From: an uncultured Erythrobacteraceae bacterium
Lineage (GTDB): Bacteria; Pseudomonadota; Alphaproteobacteria; Sphingomonadales; Sphingomonadaceae
Assembly (NCBI GenBank): GCA_950071875.1
Contig: CATMNW010000042.1
Coordinates: 1-11,872 of the forward strand
Length of the DNA stretch: 11,872 nt
Reading direction: 5' to 3'
The notes beneath the pieces were generated by a model, which did no database searches, was not told the origin of the DNA, and worked only from the letters and a program-made list of their open reading frames with translations. Shown in pieces: positions 5,956-10,560 of the stretch; positions within the stretch are counted from its first letter, which is position 1; each line of letters begins with the position of its first letter. The translations under genes and the position numbers were made by a program.

Positions 5956-6653
5956 GGCTGGCCCTACCCCTTGTCGCGCTCATGCTCTCGGCGTGTTCGG
6001 CGCAGAATGGGTCGCGCGATGTCTACCAGCGAATGCTGCAGCCAACCGCCAGCCCATCGACGATCGTGGCAACCGAACTCGCCTTCGCCCGCGCGGCCCA
6101 GGAGGACGGGCAGTGGTCGGCCTTTCGTGAATATGCTGCCGATGACGCGGTAATGTTCACACCCGAAGCTGTCAGCGCGCGCGAGTGGTTGAAGGATCGG
6201 GAAAATCCCGAACGGGCTGTCGAATGGCAGCCGCACCATGTCTGGACAAGCTGTGACGGCTCACTCGCAGTGTCGCGCGGTGCATGGCAACGCGCCGACG
6301 GGACGGTCGGATATTTCACGACGGTCTGGCAACGGCAGCCTGATGGCGAATACCGCTGGGTGATCGACCAGGGCGACATGCTCGAAACCCCTCTCGAAGC
6401 GCCGGAGTTCGTGCGCACCGATATTGCCGAATGTCCCGACCGCGCATTGGCAGCGGATTTGCGTGCGCAGGCCGAACAATCCCGACCGGTAAACGGTGGC
6501 ACCTACTTCGATCAGGTCAGCATGGATAGCAGCCTGTTTCTCACCTTTGTCGTATCGCCCGATCTCTCGCGTCACTGGAAGCTGATGCTCCACAAGGACG
6601 GCGCGCTCGTCGATGCGATGGCGGGCAGTGTCGACGCACCTAGCGAACAATAG
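5952..6653 (+). CDS. NTF2-like (DUF4440-type) lipoprotein
   Basis: A 233-residue protein starting at TTG, which overlaps the folD stop (TTGA), so it is probably translated by coupling. The TTG start gives a complete lipoprotein signal: MRLALPLVALMLSACSAQ with lipobox LSAC and lipidated Cys15; the next ATG (5982) would destroy it. The mature protein has a first helix (TIVATELAFARAAQEDGQWS), a YAADDAVMFTPE segment and strands with WTSCDGSLAVSRGAWQRADG and GYFTTVWQRQPDGEYRWVID, the layout of a DUF4440/SnoaL-like domain. It carries an extra C-terminal 80 residues (from about 150) of unknown fold. It is anchored to a membrane facing the periplasm. Its role is unknown, and its place between folD and marC does not reveal one. 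Confidence 0.85.
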   Translation: MRLALPLVALMLSACSAQNGSRDVYQRMLQPTASPSTIVATELAFARAAQEDGQWSAFREYAADDAVMFTPEAVSAREWLKDRENPERAVEWQPHHVWTSCDGSLAVSRGAWQRADGTVGYFTTVWQRQPDGEYRWVIDQGDMLETPLEAPEFVRTDIAECPDRALAADLRAQAEQSRPVNGGTYFDQVSMDSSLFLTFVVSPDLSRHWKLMLHKDGALVDAMAGSVDAPSEQ

Positions 6654-6654
6654 C

Positions 6655-7278
6655 ATGACCCAGCTCTTCCTCTCCGCCTTCATTACGCTGTTCGTGGTGA
6701 TCGATCCCCCGGGCTGCGCACCGATCTATGCCGGGCTGACCAAAGGCGCGACCGCAGCGCAGCGCCGGTTGATGGCCATCCGCGCAAGCGGCATCTCCCT
6801 GATCATATTGCTTGTCTTCGCCCTGTTCGGTGAAGATCTGCTGGGGGCTCTCCACATCGAGCTCGACAGTTTCCGGATAGCCGGCGGACTGATGCTGTTC
6901 TGGATCGCTTTCGAGATGGTCTTCGAAAAGCGCACCCAACGCCGCGAAGAACGCGCCGAAAGGGTGGCTGCCACCCCCGAAGTCGAAGATGTCTCGGTGT
7001 TCCCGATGGCAATCCCGATGCTGGCCGGACCCGGTGCCATTGCGGCAATCATGTTGTTGATGAACGAGGCGCAGGGCCTCGATCAGACACTGGTTGTGCT
7101 CGGCGCGCTGGCGGCCGTGCTGATCATTACCATGCTGGCCCTGATGGCGGCCGGCCCGATAATGCGTCTCTTCGGGGACAAGGTGGAAGCGGCAATCACC
7201 CGTGTACTCGGTGTGTTGCTATCTGCACTGGCCGCGCAATACGTGATCGACGGCTTGCGCAATTCGTTCGGGATGTGA
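6655..7278 (+). CDS. MarC family integral membrane protein
   Basis: A 207-residue inner-membrane protein of the MarC/UPF0056 family with about six hydrophobic helices. It opens with LFLSAFITLFVVIDPPGCAP, the family's typical VxDPxG turn in the first helix, followed by GLTKGAT and helices at about 42-60, 67-90, 118-137, 143-165 and 185-203. The second half repeats the pattern (FPMAIPMLAGPGAIAA), reflecting the family's internal duplication. The name comes from a mar locus, but no drug transport has been shown for the family. The ATG at 6655 lies one base after the lipoprotein stop. The frame extends upstream to 6613, but that part overlaps the lipoprotein gene and does not match the family. 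It is the last gene of the plus-strand run. Confidence 0.92.
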   Translation: MTQLFLSAFITLFVVIDPPGCAPIYAGLTKGATAAQRRLMAIRASGISLIILLVFALFGEDLLGALHIELDSFRIAGGLMLFWIAFEMVFEKRTQRREERAERVAATPEVEDVSVFPMAIPMLAGPGAIAAIMLLMNEAQGLDQTLVVLGALAAVLIITMLALMAAGPIMRLFGDKVEAAITRVLGVLLSALAAQYVIDGLRNSFGM

Positions 7279-7287
7279 CGTTGCGAG

Positions 7288-7307
7288 CGCGCCGCAAGTC
7301 CGGCGCG
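7288..7307. terminator. Hairpin between convergent genes
   Basis: CGCGCCG (7288-7294) and CGGCGCG (7301-7307) form a perfect 7-bp stem with a 6-base loop. It fits exactly in the 30-base gap between the marC stop and the stop of the convergent LON-domain gene, so it probably serves both strands. There is no T-tract on either side. Confidence 0.5.
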
Positions 7308-7308
7308 A

Positions 7309-7920
7309 CTACTGCAGGGTGACGATTTCGTCACCGTCGTCGCGCAATGCAAAGAACTGCATCAGCTGGATCATGAGATCGCACCGCTGCGATAGGTCGC
7401 CAGCTTCCAACAGCGCCTGCTTGCTGGCAGAATCGAAAGGCGCGATTTGCGCCACGCCGTTGATCAGGGTTTCGTCATCCAGTCGCGAAACCGATTCCCA
7501 GTCGACCGAATAGCCCTGCATATCGGCAAACCGCCGCGCTTCGAATTCGAAGCCGGCGCGTTCGACGCTGGACAGGACTTCGTCTTCCGGATCGTCCATC
7601 CATTCCGCCTCGACCTGGCGAAACGTCGTGGTCACATCGAGTTCGCGCAGCACGCGAAATCGTGCTTCGCCTTCAAGCACGACATTATACCGTCCGTCTT
7701 CCAGCGCTTCGACATCACCGATCTTGCCTACGCAGCCGATATCATAGAGCCGGGACGCCCCCTTTGACTGCCTCGGCTGGATCATGCCGATCAGGCGGTC
7801 CTTGGCCAACGCGCTACCGACCAGGTCGCGATAGCGGGGCTCGAAAATATGCAGCGGCAACTGCAACCCCGGAAAAAGGATCGCACCTGCCAAAGGAAAG
7901 ATGGAAAGACGGGAACTCAA
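7309..7920 (-). CDS. LON substrate-binding-domain protein
   Basis: A 203-residue protein covering only the N-terminal LON domain found in Lon protease, with no ATPase or protease part. Motifs are LSIFPLAGAILFPGLQLPLH followed by IFEPRYRDLV, then IGMIQP, GCVGKIGDVEALEDGRYNVV and a C-terminal helical bundle (ERAGFEFEARRFADM onward). Stand-alone LON-domain proteins of about 200 residues are widespread in Alphaproteobacteria; they may handle unfolded proteins, but their role is not settled. I chose the TTG at 7920, which gives MSSRLSIFPLAGA, lies 8 bases after the upstream gene's stop and has AGG 7 bases before it. The longer TTG start at 7977 would overlap that gene by 49 bases. It is in an operon with the thioredoxin-like gene. 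Confidence 0.85.
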   Translation of the reverse strand: MSSRLSIFPLAGAILFPGLQLPLHIFEPRYRDLVGSALAKDRLIGMIQPRQSKGASRLYDIGCVGKIGDVEALEDGRYNVVLEGEARFRVLRELDVTTTFRQVEAEWMDDPEDEVLSSVERAGFEFEARRFADMQGYSVDWESVSRLDDETLINGVAQIAPFDSASKQALLEAGDLSQRCDLMIQLMQFFALRDDGDEIVTLQ

Positions 7921-7928
7921 ATCCGTGC

Positions 7929-8861
7929 CTATCCGAAAAGGATCTTCGAAAGACGCCGACGGGTCGATACGACCCAAGGATCCTCCAGACCGACCGCACC
8001 GAAGATGTCGATCAACCGCGCGCGCGCTGCGCCGTCATTCCATTCGCGGTCCTTTTCGACCAGCGCCAGCAGTTCGTCGGCCGCCGCGTCACGATCGCCC
8101 GCGGCGAAAGCGGCTTCTGCATAATCGTAGCGTGCCTGCAAATTGTCAGGATCCGACGTTGCCTTTTCGCGAAGGGCCGCGAGTTCGCCATCATCGACCT
8201 TGTTACCCGCCAGCTCAAGTGCGTTACGCGCCTGTTCCAGCTGCGGGTCAGTCGCGATGGCAGGTTGCGTCTCAGCCGCTTCAAGCGCTGCCCGTGCTTC
8301 GTCCACACGTCCGGCCTGTACCAGCGCACGGACAAGGCCGGCGTGGGCAGCAGCATTATCGGGAGCCATCTGGACGACCTGCATGAAAACGCCTGCTGCG
8401 CGTTCCGCATCGCCATCGACCAGGACCCGTTCGGCCATTTCGATGAACTGGGCCACATCCTGCTGAGGCTGGCCCGAAGCGCCGTTGTCCGCACCAGCTT
8501 CGATGGGCAGCTGGGCGAGGATCTGGTCCAGCGTCTGCTTCATCTGCGATTCGCTGCGCGCATTGGTCAGGTCCGCGACCGGCTGGCCCTGGAACAGGGC
8601 ATATACCGCCGGGATGGACTGCACCTGGAACTGCGCCGCGATGAACTTTTCTGCATCCACATCGATCTTTTTCAGCACCACGCCCTTGTCGGCGTATTCT
8701 GCAGCGACCTTTTCCAGCATCGGAGCCAGCGCTTTGCAGGGCCCGCACCAGTCGGCGTAGAAATCGAGGATGACCAGTTTGCTCATCGACGGTTCGACAA
8801 CGTCTGTCTTGAACCGTTCGACCGCCTTTTGTTCATCCATGCTGAGACCCATGCTGGCCAC
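7929..8861 (-). CDS. Thioredoxin-TPR protein, CnoX/YbbN-like
   Basis: A 310-residue cytosolic protein with an N-terminal thioredoxin domain (about 10-115) and a C-terminal TPR-like helical region (about 135-305). The active site is WCGPCK (38-43), and SIPAV supplies the cis-Pro loop. The C-terminal repeats show the Ala-rich TPR rhythm (AERAAGVFMQVVQMAPDNAA, AHAGLVRALVQAGRVDEARA, LQARYDYAEAAFAAGDRDAA). E. coli CnoX/YbbN protects substrates from oxidative aggregation and hands them to GroEL; here the intact CGPC motif means it may also be redox-active. The start is GTG at 8861, with AAAGGTGG 6 bases upstream; ATGs at 8852 and 8840 are alternatives. It is the first gene of a two-gene operon with the LON-domain protein, suggesting a shared protein-quality-control role (inference). 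Confidence 0.9.
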   Translation of the reverse strand: MASMGLSMDEQKAVERFKTDVVEPSMSKLVILDFYADWCGPCKALAPMLEKVAAEYADKGVVLKKIDVDAEKFIAAQFQVQSIPAVYALFQGQPVADLTNARSESQMKQTLDQILAQLPIEAGADNGASGQPQQDVAQFIEMAERVLVDGDAERAAGVFMQVVQMAPDNAAAHAGLVRALVQAGRVDEARAALEAAETQPAIATDPQLEQARNALELAGNKVDDGELAALREKATSDPDNLQARYDYAEAAFAAGDRDAAADELLALVEKDREWNDGAARARLIDIFGAVGLEDPWVVSTRRRLSKILFG

Positions 8862-8951
8862 GTGAACCCACCTTTCGTTCGAGAATATCTGTCAGCCCCA
8901 TGTGGGTCTTCGTGTGCAAATGTGAAGGACCGATAAGGGCTAGGCAAGGGC

Positions 8952-8975
8952 GACGAAAATTCTGCAATTTTCGTC
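8952..8975. repeat. Perfect 10-bp inverted repeat
   Basis: GACGAAAATT (8952-8961) and AATTTTCGTC (8966-8975) are exact complements separated by CTGC. The site lies between the divergent thioredoxin-like gene and tRNA-Gly. The AT-rich interior stands out from the GC-rich surroundings. It could be an operator, or an RNA hairpin; no T-run follows on either strand. Confidence 0.7.
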
Positions 8976-9004
8976 TTGCGGCATTTGCGGACCACTGCTA
9001 GTTG
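8976..9004 (+). promoter_or_regulatory. Weak candidate promoter for tRNA-Gly
   Basis: TTGCGG (8976-8981) and TAGTTG (8999-9004) are separated by 17 bases and lie about 45 bases before the tRNA. The -10 match is poor, so this is only a candidate. It directly abuts the inverted repeat at 8952-8975, which could then act on it. Confidence 0.2.
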
Positions 9005-9015
9005 GCCGCCTCCCC

Positions 9016-9038
9016 ACCGAGGCCAAGTGGCCTCCGGT
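9016..9038 (+). other. Hairpin just upstream of the tRNA
   Basis: ACCGAGGCC (9016-9024) pairs with GGCCT and CGGT (9029-9033, 9035-9038) with one bulged C and an AAGT loop. It ends 11 bases before the tRNA 5' end and would lie in the precursor leader trimmed by RNase P. Confidence 0.4.
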
Positions 9039-9049
9039 AGCGCCAGTGA

Positions 9050-9124
9050 GCGGGCGTAGCTCAGGGGTAGAGCACAACCTTGCCAAGGTTGGGGTCGGGC
9101 GTTCGAATCGCCTCGCCCGCTCCA
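9050..9124 (+). tRNA. tRNA-Gly (anticodon GCC)
   Basis: A complete cloverleaf can be folded. The acceptor stem GCGGGCG (9050-9056) pairs with CGCCCGC (9114-9120); the D-arm is GCTC/GAGC; the anticodon stem CAACC (9075-9079)/GGTTG (9087-9091) holds loop TTGCCAA with anticodon GCC at 9082-9084; the T-arm GGGCG/CGCCT encloses TTCGAAT. The discriminator base is T9121 and CCA is encoded at 9122-9124. It reads GGC and GGU glycine codons. tRNA genes are common integration sites, but no integrase gene or duplicated 3' end is seen nearby. Confidence 0.97.
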
Positions 9125-9179
9125 TTTTTCGTAGTCAATTCAACGGTTTAAAAGAACCGTTCTTGAAGCTGACTAGCGA

Positions 9180-9209
9180 TTTTTACGGCAGGTGACCACC
9201 GTTTTTACG
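9180..9209. repeat. Direct repeat TTTTTACG, 22-bp period
   Basis: TTTTTACG occurs at 9180-9187 and again at 9202-9209, start to start 22 bases, close to two helical turns. It could be a tandem protein-binding site, or chance in an AT-rich patch. Confidence 0.3.
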
Positions 9210-9234
9210 CTGGAGAACAGGTCGTCTCGGACGG

Positions 9235-9399
9235 CTAGATATTCGCCAGACGCGTACCAACCCGTCCCACCGCCGATCCTGCGAGGGCACTGGCGATTCG
9301 CGACATCGGAGCCCTCGTCGGCGCTGGCCTCGTGATCTCTTCGAGACTACCGACAACTAGCTGGCCATATTGTGAATCGGAATGCCCACTCGCCTTCAT
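9235..9399 (-). CDS. Tentative 54-residue ORF with a leader-like N-terminus
   Basis: An ATG-to-TAG ORF, preceded in frame by a stop two codons upstream, so it cannot be the tail of a longer gene. The N-terminal half contains YGQLVVGSLEEIT, which resembles the leaders of some lasso peptide precursors (a Tyr, then LG-like, then a Thr near the cleavage site). The C-terminal half is Gly/Ala/Arg-rich (RIASALAGSAVGRVGTRLAN) and has no Asp or Glu, so it could not close a lasso ring. There is no recognisable SD. It may be a decayed or unrelated peptide gene, or chance. Confidence 0.15.
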   Translation of the reverse strand: MKASGHSDSQYGQLVVGSLEEITRPAPTRAPMSRIASALAGSAVGRVGTRLANI

Positions 9400-9663
9400 T
9401 ATCTACATTGGCGAATTCGCCAAAGCGCGGCGCCGGGCAAAAAGTACTGCATCAGGCGGAAGACGACCGACTGCTTTGAGTCCCGAAAAGTAGGTATTGC
9501 TGACTATTTTCTTCCAACCTTGACGATTTATCAAAGACCCGCGAGCCATTGTTATTCGCGACCGGGTGTCGATGCGTATGTCCAGGCTGCACGCTAAAGG
9601 TATCGATGCGCCTGCCAACGGGCGTTTTCATCGCCCGGTCACATCCGCAATTTGCGGGCTGGT

Positions 9664-9680
9664 TTATAATGGCATTATAA
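9664..9680. promoter_or_regulatory. Perfect palindrome with -10-like hexamer upstream of the lasso operon
   Basis: TTATAATG (9664-9671) and CATTATAA (9673-9680) are exact complements around a single G. The palindrome lies 79 bases before the precursor ATG and contains TATAAT (9665-9670), with a second TATAAG at 9676-9681. TTGCGG (9652-9657) lies 18 bases before the second one and could be its -35. A repressor dimer bound here would cover the promoter. No regulator gene is in the window. Confidence 0.5.
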
Positions 9681-9746
9681 GTTGGCCGTTTTCCTTGCTC
9701 AGCTTCAGTCTTGGGGTTGCGACACAATGAGTCGTGAATCCAGAAA

Positions 9747-9752
9747 GAGGAG
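9747..9752 (+). promoter_or_regulatory. Shine-Dalgarno of the lasso precursor
   Basis: GAGGAG ends 6 bases before the ATG at 9759, a strong and well-spaced ribosome site. It supports translation of the short precursor ORF. Confidence 0.7.
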
Positions 9753-9758
9753 TAAGTG

Positions 9759-9896
9759 ATGAAGGATTTCGAACATAATGAGAATGAGGTCATTGACCTC
9801 GGAAAGGCCTCGGTGGAGACCAAGGGCAACGCCCTGTTCGATATCGATGTGAGCAGCGGCCGACTGTCCTATGCGACTGGCCTCGCCGAAGACTGA
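9759..9896 (+). CDS. Lasso peptide precursor (A)
   Basis: A 45-residue peptide that fits the proteobacterial lasso precursor pattern. The leader (1-22) ends VIDLGKASVETK, with the DLG-x-AS-x-ET-x-G pattern of the family and Thr21 at the essential -2 position. Cleavage after Lys22 would give a 23-residue core starting GNALFDIDVS and ending GLAED. Gly1 and Asp8 of the core (precursor Gly23 and Asp30) are placed for an 8-residue macrolactam ring; Asp6 would give a ring smaller than any usual. The tail contains Arg13 and Tyr16 as possible bulky plugs, but which residue locks the thread cannot be read from sequence. Strong SD, and B and C follow directly. Ring size is inferred; the precursor call rests on leader motif, core and context. 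Confidence 0.9.
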   Translation: MKDFEHNENEVIDLGKASVETKGNALFDIDVSSGRLSYATGLAED

Positions 9897-9904
9897 GCCT
9901 CGCG

Positions 9905-9934
9905 GGGGCGCGCGTTCTAGCAGGACCGCGCCCC
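9905..9934 (+). other. Hairpin between lasso genes A and B
   Basis: GGGGCGCG (9905-9912) and CGCGCCCC (9927-9934) form a perfect 8-bp GC stem with a 14-base loop, 8 bases after the precursor stop. Proteobacterial lasso operons often carry a hairpin here, thought to protect the precursor mRNA or lower expression of the enzyme genes relative to A. No T-run follows, so it is more likely an attenuating or stabilising element than a full terminator. Confidence 0.65.
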
Positions 9935-9954
9935 TTCGCTGCAATCCTACTGCC

Positions 9955-10560
9955 GTGACCGAGTTCAGCAGCAGCGATATCGCCTGGGCCGAATGCAGCG
10001 GCAGGTTCGTTTTTCTCGATATTGCCGAGGATCGCTACTTTCAGCTGCCAGCGCCTCGCGAGGAGGCTTTTCGCGCCCAGGTTAAGGGCCAAGACTGGTA
10101 TCAACCAACCGCTTTCCCGCGCCCACCTGAATGGACCAGACCGCGTATTGTTTCGTCCGAGATCCATGAGGGCCCCTTCCGGCTGGCCCGCGTTTCAGCG
10201 GCAATCTGGACCCAGCGCCGGATCGAGCGCCGAATTGCAACGCGTTCTTTCCGCGAAGTCCTGCTGGAGCTGAAACGCCTGAAAGGTCCGCTGGTGACCA
10301 GTGATACAAGTGACACCGAGCGGGCTATTGAGCTTCGCGCCTTTGAACACGCCCGGCTCCTGCGCAGTGCAGCAGATCGCTGCTTGCCGCGCTCGATTGC
10401 GCTATCTCTGCGGCTGGCCCGGCGCCGTATCCACGCCCATATCGTTATCGGCGTCCGAAGCGATCCATTTGGCGCCCATTGCTGGGTCCAGCACGGCGAG
10501 GCCGTGCTCAACGACACTGCCGAGGAAGTGCTGCGTTACACGCCGATACTGGTTGTATGA
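9955..10560 (+). CDS. Lasso leader peptidase B (RRE-transglutaminase-like protease fusion)
   Basis: This 201-residue protein is expected to bind the precursor leader and cut after Lys22. Residues about 1-80 form the RiPP recognition element, with the typical AECSGRFVFLDIAEDRYFQL pattern. Residues about 85-201 form the transglutaminase-like Cys protease (McjB type), with catalytic Cys143 in RCLPRSIAL, His175 in GAHCW and Asp187 in AVLND. The single-chain RRE-protease form is usual in Proteobacteria, whereas B1 and B2 are split in many Actinobacteria. I chose GTG at 9955: it begins where the family does and follows the A-B hairpin. The frame is open to an ATG at 9871, but that lies inside the precursor gene and adds an Arg/Pro-rich stretch across the hairpin. 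Its stop overlaps the start of C (ATGA), so B and C are coupled. Confidence 0.92.
   Translation: MTEFSSSDIAWAECSGRFVFLDIAEDRYFQLPAPREEAFRAQVKGQDWYQPTAFPRPPEWTRPRIVSSEIHEGPFRLARVSAAIWTQRRIERRIATRSFREVLLELKRLKGPLVTSDTSDTERAIELRAFEHARLLRSAADRCLPRSIALSLRLARRRIHAHIVIGVRSDPFGAHCWVQHGEAVLNDTAEEVLRYTPILVV

Larger units (their letters stand above)
9125..9758. other. Gene-poor stretch between tRNA-Gly and the lasso operon
   Basis: About 630 bases with no gene I can support firmly. The first 90 bases are AT-rich and include a 7-bp hairpin (AACGGTT at 9142-9148 with AACCGTT at 9155-9161) that may end the tRNA transcript, then a direct repeat at 9180-9209. A 54-codon minus-strand ORF (9235-9399) is listed separately as tentative. 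A 6-bp hairpin (CGGGCG 9619-9624, CGCCCG 9632-9637) precedes the lasso promoter region. The plus-strand ORF at 9382-9597 has no recognisable features. The stretch may be remnants of mobile DNA, but no integrase or transposase fragment was recognised. Confidence 0.6.

Noticed and set aside
7662..8936. 424-codon plus-strand ORF
   Set aside because: It is antisense to the thioredoxin-TPR and LON-domain genes, and has no recognisable motifs.
9382..9597. 71-codon plus-strand ORF between the tRNA and the lasso operon
   Set aside because: No SD, no domain, unusual composition; an overlapping minus-strand frame is equally open.
9125..9758. Integrated element at the tRNA-Gly 3' end
   Set aside because: The tRNA is a plausible attachment site, but no integrase gene and no second copy of the tRNA 3' end was found in the window.
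9871..9954. Longer start for lasso B at ATG 9871
   Set aside because: It would start inside the precursor gene and encode the A-B hairpin as protein; the RRE domain begins right after the GTG at 9955.
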